Shown piece after piece: positions 1 through 9,600 of a stretch of 64,000 nucleotides of DNA (the stretch's first letter is position 1; every line of letters begins with the position of its first letter). The translations under genes and the position numbers were made by a program. Origin of the DNA: G963677085 sp963677085 (lineage in GTDB: Bacteria; Planctomycetota; Planctomycetia; Pirellulales; Thermoguttaceae). Under the pieces are notes generated by a model. It did not search any database. It was not told the DNA's origin and saw only the letters and a program-made list of their open reading frames with translations. The stretch lies in the NCBI GenBank assembly GCA_963677085.2, contig CAXXFH010000004.1, positions 1,612,001 to 1,676,000 of the forward strand, written 5' to 3'.

Positions 1-199
1 CTTTACCCTTGGTAAGGCAACTGGTATTATTCCTTCGAGCATGGTAGCATAAATTTGTAGAATACTGCGAAGTTCCCGTACGGCAATCAACACAGACCGG
101 GACGGGGGGTTGGGTGTTGCGCTCATCCGGCATTTAGGGGTCGGGCGTTCAGGGGCAAGCAAATCGCCAAACCCCCGCCGACCCATGTGAGTAAAAAGC

Positions 200-279
200 T
201 GCATTTTCATTGAACGCTGGCCACCAGCAAGTGTCCTGAAGTCGGGCTCCCGCTGATCGCCTTTCGTTCATCCAGTGCA
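200..279 (+). ncRNA. Structured element, copy 1 (three-way junction)
   Basis: I do not recognise this element. It folds as helix P1a (200-205 with 274-279), a small internal loop, helix P1b (TGAACG 211-216 with CGTTCA 265-270), and inside these two hairpins: P2 (CTGG 217-220 / CCAG 224-227) and P3 (CGGG 243-246 / CCCG 249-252). A homologous copy lies at 53130-53208 with the same architecture, but with different paired bases in P1a and P2, which argues for selected structure. It sits 92 nt before the kinase start on the same strand, so it could be part of that gene's 5' leader. The rest of 1-371 holds no gene that I can support. It could instead be a DNA hairpin such as a recombination site. 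Confidence 0.5.
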
Positions 280-371
280 CAAGGGCCAATAACAAGGCTT
301 CAGCATCGGTAGTACAAACTCGCTGCAAGGAACGACGCGCGTACCCGTTGCGGTTACGGCGTCGGCGTGGC

Positions 372-1943
372 ATGGCTAAACCAACGGTTGACGTCCTCCT
401 CGACAAGCTGAAACGGAGCGGGCTGGTGGAAGACCACCAGTGGGCCGAAGCTATCGATGCCATGAATCAGGCTCTCGACAGCGAAGCTCGACAGGATATC
501 GACCGAGTTGCTCAGTTCCTCGTCGAGGGTAAGTGGCTCACCCAGTGGCAGTGCGAAAAACTGATTGAGGGTCGCTACCGCGGGTTCTTTCTCGACAAGT
601 ACAAGTTGCTCGATCACCTCGGCACGGGCGGGATGAGCAGCGTCTACCTGGCCGAACACGTCTTGATGCAACGCCGCGTGGCGATCAAAATCCTTCCGAA
701 ACATCGCGTCGAAGATTCGTCGTATCTTGCCCGTTTCCACCGCGAGGCCCAGGCAGCTGCCGCGCTGGACCACCGCAATATCGTTCGCGCCTACGATGTC
801 GACAACGACGGCAACACCCATTACCTGGTAATGGAATACGTCGAAGGGCGCGATTTGCAGCAACTCGTCAAAGACGACGGCCCGCTCGCTTGCGCTGCCG
901 CCGCGGAATACATCTGTCAGGCCGCCGAAGGCCTCTTCCACGCCCATCAGGCCGGGCTCATCCACCGCGACGTAAAACCGGCCAATTTGCTGGTCGACGC
1001 CCGCAATGTCGTCAAAGTGCTCGACCTGGGGTTAGCCCGCTTCACCAGCGAAGAAGACCGCGCCTCGTTGACCGTGGCCTACGATGAAAACGTGTTGGGA
1101 ACGGCCGACTACCTGGCTCCCGAACAGGCCTTGGACAGCCACGGCGTCGATGCCCGAGCCGACATCTATAGCCTGGGGTGCTCGCTCTACTTCCTGCTAA
1201 CCGGTCATCCGCCGTTCCCCGACGGCACCCTTCCCCAGCGTCTGATGGCCCATCAGAAACAACCGCCACCGCCGATCCGCAACGAGCGCGACGACGTTCC
1301 GGAGGACTTGGTCGGAATCTGCATGAAGATGATGGCTAAGAAGCCAAAGAACCGCTACCAGACCATGGCCGAGGTGGCCGTGGCGCTTGATGAGTGGTTA
1401 GTGATACACGGCCACGAATCGGGCGGAAGTTCGTCGTCGCGGCGGTTGGCTATCGCCGCCAGCGGAATCGCGGCCGGAAGTGGCACGACACCCGAGATCC
1501 GCCGCGGCCCTCGTCCCCTGCGGCGCGACTCGAGCGTCATCCGCCGTCCCGAAAGCAATGCGTCGGCGCCCGGCACGAGCGAATCGGTACGCGACACGGT
1601 TTCCGACCTTGAACGCCCCACCGTCGCCGGCCCCACTCCCGAACGCGGATTCAGCAGCGGCAAGTCCGACCCACACCTGGGCACCAAGGGCCTGCTTGTG
1701 GCCCAGCCACTTGAAGACGAACCGAAGCAACAACCGGCCCCCGGCTCGTCGGGCGAGTTCGTTGTCGACCCGGCCGACCATCCCATGGTAGCTCGGGTGC
1801 GCACCCGCCAGCACATGACCCAGGACGACTACGAAGCCTATCGGGCCCGCCAAACGAAAACGCCCATGTCGGTCTGGATCTCGCTCGGAGCCGGCCTGTT
1901 GATCGTGCTCGTGCTGCTGCTCGTCCTAATGATTTCCGGCTAG
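372..1943 (+). CDS. Membrane-anchored Ser/Thr protein kinase (Hanks type)
   Basis: The predicted product has 523 residues from the ATG at 372; an in-frame ATG at 348 gives an unlikely basic tail. Residues 1-75 form a helical domain also found at the N-terminus of the second kinase in this window. The kinase domain starts near residue 77, with glycine loop LGTGGMSSV, ATP-binding Lys in VAIKIL (about 106), catalytic HRDVKPANLL (about 198), DLG in place of DFG (about 218) and GTADYLAPEQ. A low-complexity Pro/Ser/Arg linker follows. The last 25 residues (SLGAGLLIVLVLLLVL) form a membrane helix with almost nothing beyond it, so the kinase should be cytoplasmic and tail-anchored without an outer sensor domain. 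All catalytic residues are present. The target is unknown. Confidence 0.9.
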   Translation: MAKPTVDVLLDKLKRSGLVEDHQWAEAIDAMNQALDSEARQDIDRVAQFLVEGKWLTQWQCEKLIEGRYRGFFLDKYKLLDHLGTGGMSSVYLAEHVLMQRRVAIKILPKHRVEDSSYLARFHREAQAAAALDHRNIVRAYDVDNDGNTHYLVMEYVEGRDLQQLVKDDGPLACAAAAEYICQAAEGLFHAHQAGLIHRDVKPANLLVDARNVVKVLDLGLARFTSEEDRASLTVAYDENVLGTADYLAPEQALDSHGVDARADIYSLGCSLYFLLTGHPPFPDGTLPQRLMAHQKQPPPPIRNERDDVPEDLVGICMKMMAKKPKNRYQTMAEVAVALDEWLVIHGHESGGSSSSRRLAIAASGIAAGSGTTPEIRRGPRPLRRDSSVIRRPESNASAPGTSESVRDTVSDLERPTVAGPTPERGFSSGKSDPHLGTKGLLVAQPLEDEPKQQPAPGSSGEFVVDPADHPMVARVRTRQHMTQDDYEAYRARQTKTPMSVWISLGAGLLIVLVLLLVLMISG

Positions 1944-1958
1944 CGCAAACCATCGCTC

Positions 1959-2039
1959 GGGTGCCATGCCCATGCTTGCGTGGGCATGAATACGTACCGC
2001 ACTTCGACCATGCCCACGTTGCCGTGGGCATGGCACCCC
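1959..2039. repeat. Pair of dispersed GTGCCATGCCCACGC-type palindromes
   Basis: Two inverted copies of one palindrome family (GGTGCCATGCCCA, TTGC-like loop, TGGGCATG) face each other, so the block can form two small hairpins or one long hairpin. It lies between the convergent kinase and larE genes, where it could act as a bidirectional terminator. Related copies are near 5854, 12561, 21829, 46037, 55565, 55616 and 58036. Confidence 0.7.
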
Positions 2040-2066
2040 GTTTTTTGAGTTTGACGAAGCATTAGG

Positions 2067-2924
2067 CTAGCGTTCGCCGCCGCCAAGCTGCAAGCTTTCG
2101 ACCGGCAACACGTCGTTGAGGCTGCCGCTGCGGAAGCCCGCCAGGTCGAGCGACACGTACTTGAAACCCACCGACTTGAGATGCTCGACCGCCTCGCGGC
2201 GAAAGGCCTCATCGGCGAATCGCGCGATGGCCTCTGCGACGACCTCAACTCGGGCGACATCACCGCCGTGGTATCGCACACGCAACGGCTCGAACCCGCG
2301 GTTGCGAAAGAACCTTTCCGCCTCGTCGACCATCCTCAGCCGCTCGGGCGTAACCTGTTCGCCATAGGCAATGCGACTGCTCAGACACGGCGTGGCCGGT
2401 TTGTCCCAAATGGGAATTTCCCAATCGGCCGCCAACGCACGTAATTCGCTCTTCGTGAAACCACACTCGGCCAATGGGCTGCGCACCTTGCGATCTTTGG
2501 CCGCTCGCATGCCGGGACGATGCTCGCCATGGTCGTCGCGGTTCGAGCCGTCGAGCACCACGGCCATCTCGGTGCGCCGCGCCAACTCGTTGATCTGCCC
2601 AAACAACTCGTTCTTGCAATGATAACAGCGATTGGCATCGTTGCGCTGGTACTCGGGCAAGTCGACTTCGGACGTCTCGATCACCTCGTGGCGAATGCCA
2701 ATCGCGCGGGCGACCTCGCGGGCTTCGTCCAACTCGCCGGCCGCCAGACTGGCACTTACGCCGGTTACCGCCACGGACTTTTCCCCCAAAGCCAAGACGG
2801 CCGCCTTGGCCAACACGGCGCTGTCGAGTCCACCGGAAAAGGCCACGGCACAACTACCGTAGCTACGCAACAGATCGAGCAAGCGGTCTCGTTTCTCGAC
2901 GATTTCAGCTTGAAGCACGGCCAT
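2067..2924 (-). CDS. larE: LarE, ATP-dependent sacrificial sulfur transferase
   Basis: The 285-residue protein belongs to the PP-loop ATPase family. It has the AMP-forming loop SGGLDSAVL near residue 31, a YHCKNELF segment, and PATPCLSSR near residue 177, which carries the conserved Cys that in LarE proteins donates sulfur to the pyridinium biscarboxylate precursor of the nickel-pincer nucleotide. It resembles NAD synthase and ExsB-like enzymes only through the PP-loop. A larB gene lies about 2 kb upstream on the same strand, which supports the assignment. LarC (nickel insertion) and LarA (racemase) are not in this window. Start ATG at 2924. Confidence 0.9.
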   Translation of the reverse strand: MAVLQAEIVEKRDRLLDLLRSYGSCAVAFSGGLDSAVLAKAAVLALGEKSVAVTGVSASLAAGELDEAREVARAIGIRHEVIETSEVDLPEYQRNDANRCYHCKNELFGQINELARRTEMAVVLDGSNRDDHGEHRPGMRAAKDRKVRSPLAECGFTKSELRALAADWEIPIWDKPATPCLSSRIAYGEQVTPERLRMVDEAERFFRNRGFEPLRVRYHGGDVARVEVVAEAIARFADEAFRREAVEHLKSVGFKYVSLDLAGFRSGSLNDVLPVESLQLGGGER

Positions 2925-3516
2925 GGGACTAAATCAGCGGCGAGGGAAACGTGGCGGGTGATTGGCCGGAATTTCTCACCACGAAGAATTTCTCACCACG
3001 GAGGTCACAGAGTTTTCTGCACCGAACGACTTATAGCCTGCCATCGGGTAAGCGGCTATCGATCCGCAGCAAACCTTCTCTTCTCAGTGTCCTCCGTGCC
3101 TCCGTGGTTCATTCGATTGCGAGAAATCCAGGTTAGGCAAGCTTATAAACTCGAGGGGCGCACGAAAAAGGTCCTCCACCGCAATGCCGTGGTGATGCGT
3201 ATTTGAGAGCCCGTCATCAAAAAGGGGGCGACCTGGACACCGGGTTGTGTGATCCGTTGCCGAACAGAGTCGGTCAGCGGCTGTACACGCGGCCAATGCC
3301 TTTGTTTTCAGGCACCCAACGGGCAATGTATCGGCTCACCAAATGGTTACATCAGCAGCACGAACATGGTAGAGGACCATGCCATGTATCCTACCAAGTT
3401 ACCCCCAGGTGGACAAGGCACCGTAGCGATTGCAGGCAAAGGCACGACAAGCGGCCACGTCATCGTCCACCATGCATTCACGGCGGGCTAAATTTCCCCG
3501 GCCCCGCCCTCGCCCC
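2925..3516. repeat. Intergenic region with inverted CCACGGAGG-type repeats
   Basis: Between larE and the DUF2784 gene, a sequence of the type CACCACGGAGGTCACAGAG (about 2994-3012) faces an inverted relative, TCCTCCGTGCCTCCGTGG (about 3088-3105), about 75 nt away. A third partial copy (CACCACGAAGAA) lies near 2980. Similar words recur in planctomycete intergenic DNA. The part from 3130 to 3516 holds no gene I can support; a 35-41 codon frame ending at 3491 was considered and rejected. Confidence 0.5.
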
Positions 3517-3942
3517 TCACCCCTCATCTCTACTCCCTCGTCTCTCGCCCCTCCACGGCCAGTGCGGCGGGGCCAAAACGAGTGTCAGCAACACGGCCGC
3601 TGCAAACGCGCAATAACAGGCCGTGAACACCGACTCGGAAGCCTCGAAGAACAGCATCTGCTGGATCAATCGGCCGACAAACGAGCCAGGCACTCCCGCG
3701 TCGCCCGCCTTCAGCCGCAACTGATATTCCCACGTGGTCAGCGGACACACGATCCCGCCGAGCGATTCGAACGCCACAACGGCAATTGCCAGAAAATGCA
3801 ATGCACGAAACCAGAAGTTGCGCACCCAACGCCACCGCAGCGCCACGCCCACGAGTATCAACACCAGCCCCACTACCACAAACGCCACATAGGCGAAGTG
3901 GACCACTACGACAACGTCGGCCAATAGACGATAGACATTCAT
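3517..3942 (-). CDS. DUF2784 family membrane protein
   Basis: This 141-residue protein matches the DUF2784 family in length and layout. It has an N-terminal helix (ADVVVVVHFAYVAFVVVG), a Trp/Arg-rich turn (RWRWVRNFWFRALHF), a CPLTTWEYQLR segment and a C-terminal helix (CYCAFAAAVLLTLVLA). It is predicted to be an inner-membrane protein with about four helices. The function of the family is unknown. It lies 39 nt downstream of nnrD on the same strand, so the two are probably co-transcribed, but no functional link is implied. Start ATG at 3942. Confidence 0.8.
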   Translation of the reverse strand: MNVYRLLADVVVVVHFAYVAFVVVGLVLILVGVALRWRWVRNFWFRALHFLAIAVVAFESLGGIVCPLTTWEYQLRLKAGDAGVPGSFVGRLIQQMLFFEASESVFTACYCAFAAAVLLTLVLAPPHWPWRGERRGSRDEG

Positions 3943-3981
3943 GGCGTCTCCCTATCCAAAGAGAGCGTCGCCACGGCCGAT

Positions 3982-4848
3982 TTATTCCCCGGTCTGGTGT
4001 TGGCGGAACGCCTGCGGGAGAAACCGCACCAAATCGCTGGCGATCATCGATGTTTCGCCCAACTCGGCCGCGGCCAAGTCGCCGGCCAGCCCGTGAAGAT
4101 GCACGCCCAATCGCGCCGCGTCGTAGGGCGAAAGCCCCTGGGCCATTAAGGCCGTGATCAAACCGGTAAGAACGTCGCCGGAACCACCGGTCGCCATGCC
4201 CGGATTGCCCGTGGCATTGATCGACCGCCGCTGTCCATCCGTCACTAGCGTTTGATGTCCCTTGAGCACCACGACTACCCCGCATTGGGCGGCCATCTCG
4301 ATGGCGGCCGCTTCTCGGGCTTCGCCTTGAAGTTTTTCTCCGGCAAGCCGAGCGAACTCACCGGGATGCGGAGTAAGAACCCGAGGACCCGCCGGCCGGC
4401 GAAGACTTTTTGGTTGGATAGCCAGAGCGTTTAGCGCGTCGGCGTCGACGACCAGGGGTTTATCGAGCCGCCTGTAGAGCCGACCGACGAGTTTGTCCAA
4501 TCCGGCCGAACGCCCCAAGCCCGGACCAATGGCCACCGCCGTAGCCGTTTCCGCCAGTTCGAACAACTGCTCGGTCGCTTCCACTGCTAATCGTCCCTGC
4601 AAATCGGCCGGCAATGGCACGGTCATGTAAGAGGGTTCGATCGCGGCCACGACGTCGAGAACCGACTCGGTGACGGCCAGACGGACCAATCCGGCTCCGG
4701 AACGCAACGCAGCCATGCCAGCCAAAGCCACCGCGCCGCTCATCCCTCGCGACCCGCCAACGATCAGTGCCAGCCCAAAGGTCCCCTTATGCGCATCGGC
4801 CGGGCGTTTGGGGAGTTTTGCAATGGGACTCGTATCGGTCGAGGACAT
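3982..4848 (-). CDS. nnrD: ADP-dependent (S)-NAD(P)H-hydrate dehydratase
   Basis: The 288-residue protein is the ribokinase-like dehydratase that repairs hydrated NAD(P)HX using ADP (or ATP) in the cytoplasm. Visible motifs are the N-terminal KGTFGLALIVGGSRGMSGA, the SGAGLVRL segment, DADALNAL, the TPHPGEFARL loop, and the C-terminal GNPGMATGGSGDVLTGL anion hole with its catalytic Asp. Only the dehydratase half is present; the epimerase (NnrE) domain often fused to it is missing and must be encoded elsewhere. It lies between larB and the DUF2784 gene, all on the minus strand. The leader carries degenerate GGACCACGGACCAC words. Confidence 0.9.
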   Translation of the reverse strand: MSSTDTSPIAKLPKRPADAHKGTFGLALIVGGSRGMSGAVALAGMAALRSGAGLVRLAVTESVLDVVAAIEPSYMTVPLPADLQGRLAVEATEQLFELAETATAVAIGPGLGRSAGLDKLVGRLYRRLDKPLVVDADALNALAIQPKSLRRPAGPRVLTPHPGEFARLAGEKLQGEAREAAAIEMAAQCGVVVVLKGHQTLVTDGQRRSINATGNPGMATGGSGDVLTGLITALMAQGLSPYDAARLGVHLHGLAGDLAAAELGETSMIASDLVRFLPQAFRQHQTGE

Positions 4849-4934
4849 GGCAAGTTTTCAGCTATCAGTCATCGGTTCTTCGTGGTCCGTGGTCCGTTGC
4901 CGCGCGCAGCTTCGCCCAAACCGCTCAAGTCCCT

Positions 4935-5780
4935 TCAGACGTTTTCCCGTTCCGCACCAACTCCACCCGCCTTACCACATTTCCCCGCTCGGGCACGGGA
5001 AGCGTTTCGGGCAATCAGTCCGGCCACGTAGCCGCCCTTGAAACCGGCGTCGATATTCACCACGGTCACGTTCGAGGCACAACTATTGAGCATCCCAAGC
5101 AGAGCGGCCATCCCCCCCAGGCTGGCTCCGTAGCCGACACTGGTGGGTACAGCAATCACCGGACAATCGACGTAGCCGCCGACCACACTCGGCAAGGCCC
5201 CTTCCATGCCGGCCACTACCACCACGGCATCGACCCCTTCGATCAACGGAAGATTCGCCTTCAGGCGATGCGGCCCCGCCACGCCCACATCCTGGATTAA
5301 GCTTACCTCGGCCCCAGTCCAGAGAGCCGTTTCGCGGGCTTCCTCGGCCACCGGCTGATCGCTGGTACCGGCCGTCACGATGGCTACGCGACCTGGGGCC
5401 CCACCGGCTTGGCCGTCGGCGCCGGCGGTCGCCTGGGGGGTATTGGCAACAGCCATGCGAAACGTTCGGGCAACCGGGTTGTAATGCCCTCGCGGAAATT
5501 TCGGCACCAGGACGGCCGCCTGCTCGGCCGACATGCGCGTGGCCAACACGTCGACCTCGTGCCCGAGCAGGGCATGAAAAATCCGCTCGATCGCCTCGAC
5601 ACTCTTGCCTTCGGCAAAAACGACCTCAGGAAATCCGCAACGACGTGGCCGGTCGAGGTCCAACTGGGCGTCGCCCACGTCGGCAATGCCCGGCTTGCCG
5701 AAGTTTTCGACGAACTGCTCGACCGAAAGCTCTCCGGTCAACAGCCGTCGGGCAAATTGCTCTGCTTGCTTTGTGTTCAT
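4935..5780 (-). CDS. larB: LarB, nickel-pincer cofactor carboxylase/hydrolase
   Basis: LarB carboxylates and hydrolyses nicotinic acid adenine dinucleotide to the biscarboxylate precursor that LarE thiolates. The start was set at the internal ATG at 5780 (281 residues, MNTKQAEQF), because upstream codons run into a dispersed palindrome and lack family similarity. The C-terminal half resembles PurE, the AIR carboxylase: VAIVTAGTSDQPVAEEA, DVGVAGPHRL, VVVAGMEGALPSVVGG, and PVIAVPTSVGYGASLGG. The N-terminal half has DLDRPRRCGFPEVVFAEGK. Presence of larB and larE together implies the cell can make the pincer nucleotide. Confidence 0.9.
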   Translation of the reverse strand: MNTKQAEQFARRLLTGELSVEQFVENFGKPGIADVGDAQLDLDRPRRCGFPEVVFAEGKSVEAIERIFHALLGHEVDVLATRMSAEQAAVLVPKFPRGHYNPVARTFRMAVANTPQATAGADGQAGGAPGRVAIVTAGTSDQPVAEEARETALWTGAEVSLIQDVGVAGPHRLKANLPLIEGVDAVVVVAGMEGALPSVVGGYVDCPVIAVPTSVGYGASLGGMAALLGMLNSCASNVTVVNIDAGFKGGYVAGLIARNASRARAGKCGKAGGVGAERENV

Positions 5781-6118
5781 GACTTCTATGGTAATCGGCC
5801 GGAAAGGCCACGCCCAGAGGCCCGTACGAGGTGCTTTGCCGAACTTGACGCAAGGGGTGCCATGCTCCACGCTTGCGTGGGCATGCCAATAAGCAAATGT
5901 CAGTGACCAAGCCATAATGACCAATAAAGCCCTAGTGCCCAAGTCGCAGGCATCAGGCTCTCACTCACCGATGGATATTGGCGATTGGTCATTCGAATCC
6001 TGGCACTTCCTTGGTCATTGAGACTTGCTCATTGGCCATTCCCCCCGCGCGTTTGTTCTTGCGGCTTGGCAGAATAACTGGTCCAATGAGGGCTTTGGAG
6101 CCGAAACTGAGGCGAGCC
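5781..6118. repeat. Divergent intergenic region with palindrome
   Basis: The region separates larB (minus) from the M24 peptidase gene (plus), so promoters for both should lie here; I could not pick a convincing hexamer pair. A copy of the GTGCCATGC-type palindrome is at 5854-5885, inside the larB leader. Degenerate GGTCATT/TGGCCATT words occur at 5985-6040. Confidence 0.5.
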
Positions 6119-7207
6119 ATGGACCACGAAAACCGACGTCACAAGCTTCGCCGCGCCCTGGAAAAAGCAGGGGCCGATGCCCTGCTGGTCACGAATTTCA
6201 CGAACGTGACTTACCTGACCGGCTTCACCGGCGACGACAGCTACCTGCTCGTTCACCGCGACGGCGCCGTAGTGGTAAGCGATCCCCGCTACACCACCCA
6301 ATTGGGCGAACAGTGTCCCGAGCTCGATGCGAACATCCGCAAGCCGGGCGTGAGCATGACGAAGGCCGTGGGCAAGGCACTGCGGGCGGCCAAGGTCGGT
6401 TGCTTGGCGATCGAAGCCGACTCGATGACCGTCGCCCTGCACGGCCGCCTCGCCTCGGAACTGCCGAAGCTAAAGATTGTTGCCACGACCGGCTTGGTGG
6501 AAAATCTGCGACAAATCAAAGATCGGCACGAAGTGGCGCTGCTGCGCGAGGCCGTTCGCCAGGCAGAAAAGGCGTTTGCCGTATTGCGGGCGGCGATTCT
6601 GCCGGAAAAGACGGAAAAACAGTTGGCCGACGAATTGGACCAGCAAATGCGGCTTTTCGGAGCCAAGGGGAGTGCTTTCCCCCCGATTGTTGCTGCCGGA
6701 CCTCGGGCGGCGCTACCCCACGCGGAACCGATCGACGAGCCCGTCGGGCGGAGCGGTTTTGTGCTGATCGACTGGGGTGCATCGCAAGGGCTGTACAATA
6801 GCGACTTGACGCGTGTTTTATTGACAGGTAGAATTTCCCCCAAAATTGAGCGGATTTATCGGGTCGTGCTGGACGCCCAAACCCAGGCGATTGCTGCTAT
6901 TCGGCCCGGTGCTACAGCTCACGATATCGATGCGATCGCCCGGGATATCATCGCAGACGCCGGCTTCCGACGCTTTTTTGGACACGGTTTAGGTCACGGC
7001 CTAGGCCTCCAGGTGCATGAAGCGCCACGGCTGGCTGCGAAGAGTTCCACCGTTCTCAAACCCGGCATGGTGGTTACGGTCGAGCCGGGTATTTATCTGC
7101 CCGACTACGGGGGCGTTCGTATCGAGGACGACGTGCTGGTCACACGTGATGGATGCGAGGTCTTGACCAGCGTACCTAAGCAATTTTCCGAAGCGTTTGT
7201 TCATTAA
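6119..7207 (+). CDS. M24 family Xaa-Pro aminopeptidase
   Basis: The 362-residue protein starts at the ATG at 6119 (a GAGG lies about 8 nt upstream); longer starts would add a tail with no family match. Residues 1-125 form a creatinase-type N-terminal domain (VTNFTNVTYLTGFTGDD). The rest is the pita-bread peptidase fold. The five expected metal ligands are visible: Asp in LIDWGA, Asp in YNSDLTR, His in GHGLGHGLGLQVHE, Glu in VTVEPGIYLP and Glu in GVRIEDD. It should remove N-terminal residues preceding proline in cytoplasmic peptides. As in many bacteria, it lies directly before accB and accC. Confidence 0.9.
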   Translation: MDHENRRHKLRRALEKAGADALLVTNFTNVTYLTGFTGDDSYLLVHRDGAVVVSDPRYTTQLGEQCPELDANIRKPGVSMTKAVGKALRAAKVGCLAIEADSMTVALHGRLASELPKLKIVATTGLVENLRQIKDRHEVALLREAVRQAEKAFAVLRAAILPEKTEKQLADELDQQMRLFGAKGSAFPPIVAAGPRAALPHAEPIDEPVGRSGFVLIDWGASQGLYNSDLTRVLLTGRISPKIERIYRVVLDAQTQAIAAIRPGATAHDIDAIARDIIADAGFRRFFGHGLGHGLGLQVHEAPRLAAKSSTVLKPGMVVTVEPGIYLPDYGGVRIEDDVLVTRDGCEVLTSVPKQFSEAFVH

Positions 7208-7380
7208 CCGGCGACAAAAAGCCAAACGGAAGGACGGATCGCAAGATCCGACAAGATCGGTAGCCAGACGAATAGTCGGACACACCGCAGCTTGGCTCCC
7301 CCCATGGTTTTGCAGTTCGCCGCCATTGTTGACTTATACGCACCGCGATGAGCCAATCGACACCAGATGGAGAGATCGGC

Positions 7381-7881
7381 ATGGCCGGTTCTTCCCCGAA
7401 CCAAGACATTTTCGATGTACGCAAGATTCGTCGGCTGGTCGAGCTCATGAAAGAGCACGACCTCAGCGAGATGGATCTGAAGCAGGGCGAAACCCAAATC
7501 CAACTGCGGCGCGGTACCACCACGGTGGTGGCTGCGGCACCGGTGGCTAGCGCGCCCCCTCCCCCTGTGGCAGCAGCGGCTTCGGCCGCAATAGCCGCTC
7601 CGGCGGCCGAGGCCAAGGCGGCCGAACCCGCAGACGGCAAGACCGTCGAAATCAAGAGCCCCATGGTTGGCACCTTTTACGCCGCCTCCGATCCCGAGTC
7701 GCCTCCCTACGTGAAGGTAGGCGATCACGTCGGCCCGGAAACCACGGTCTGTATCGTGGAGGCGATGAAGGTCTTCAATCAAATCCCGGCCGAAACGTCG
7801 GGGAAGATCGTCGCCGTGCTGGTCGAAAATGGAGAGCCGGTCGAATTCGGGCAACCGATGTTCCGGGTTTCCAAGGACTAA
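7381..7881 (+). CDS. accB: Biotin carboxyl carrier protein of acetyl-CoA carboxylase
   Basis: The 166-residue protein begins at the ATG at 7381, preceded by GGAGAG; an in-frame ATG at 7348 lacks a ribosome-binding site. The N-terminus (IFDVRKIRRLVELMKEHDL) is the usual helical region, followed by an Ala/Pro-rich hinge and the C-terminal biotinyl domain. The biotin attachment motif is EAMKVFN, with the modified Lys near residue 129. It carries biotin between AccC and the carboxyltransferase AccAD in fatty-acid synthesis. accC follows 242 nt downstream, so the pair may form one operon with an unusually long spacer. Confidence 0.95.
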   Translation: MAGSSPNQDIFDVRKIRRLVELMKEHDLSEMDLKQGETQIQLRRGTTTVVAAAPVASAPPPPVAAAASAAIAAPAAEAKAAEPADGKTVEIKSPMVGTFYAASDPESPPYVKVGDHVGPETTVCIVEAMKVFNQIPAETSGKIVAVLVENGEPVEFGQPMFRVSKD

Positions 7882-8123
7882 CGCGGACAGCCGTAAGCGA
7901 ACAGGGGAGATCGATCTTTGAACGGCCCGCTCCCGCTGGAAGTCGCAGCGAGTGAGACGACTTTTGCGTTGCAATAACCCACGTTCACGGGGAGCGCCAG
8001 GGCTGTAGACGAACACCTCCACGATGCCGGCTATCGACCGGTGTGGGTGTCGGACAAGCGGTGTTCCACCGCCCCGGTTCCCACGTGGCCCCGCTTCCAA
8101 CACCACGTTTCCACGTACCAGTT

Positions 8124-9467
<1,344 letters not shown>

Positions 9468-9600
9468 GAATTTATGATTTGGGATTTATGATTTGGGATT
9501 TGGGGTCTGAACGCCGCTCACTACCCACTATCCACTGATCACTACCCACGAACAACTAACCCCTACAAGACATTCGTAACGAGAGTAACTGGAGCGTTTC
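9468..9600 (+). repeat. Degenerate intergenic word repeats between accC and pfp
   Basis: After the accC stop, the word ATTTATGATTTGGG occurs twice with a third partial copy (9471-9506). It is followed by a CACTACCCACTATCCACTG series (about 9515-9550) just before the pfp start. Equivalent words, in the same sense relative to genes, occur at many other gene ends and starts in this window. GAGAGTAACTGGAGCG at 9579 supplies the pfp ribosome-binding site. Confidence 0.5.

Noticed and set aside
200..279. Hammerhead ribozyme, known riboswitch or integron attC site
   Set aside because: Three-way junction is shared with hammerheads, but CUGAUGA and GAAA cores are missing; GTTRRRY/RYYYAAC core sites of attC are also not matched; no riboswitch consensus that I know fits.
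2067..2924. NAD synthase or GMP-synthase-like ATPase
   Set aside because: The PP-loop is shared, but PATPCLSSR and the linkage to larB identify LarE.
3249..3491. Short plus-strand frame between larE and the DUF2784 gene, with a possible start at 3384 after GAGG
   Set aside because: A 35-41 residue product (from MYPTKLPPGGQGTVAI) has no recognisable feature and starts compete; not supported enough to list as a gene.
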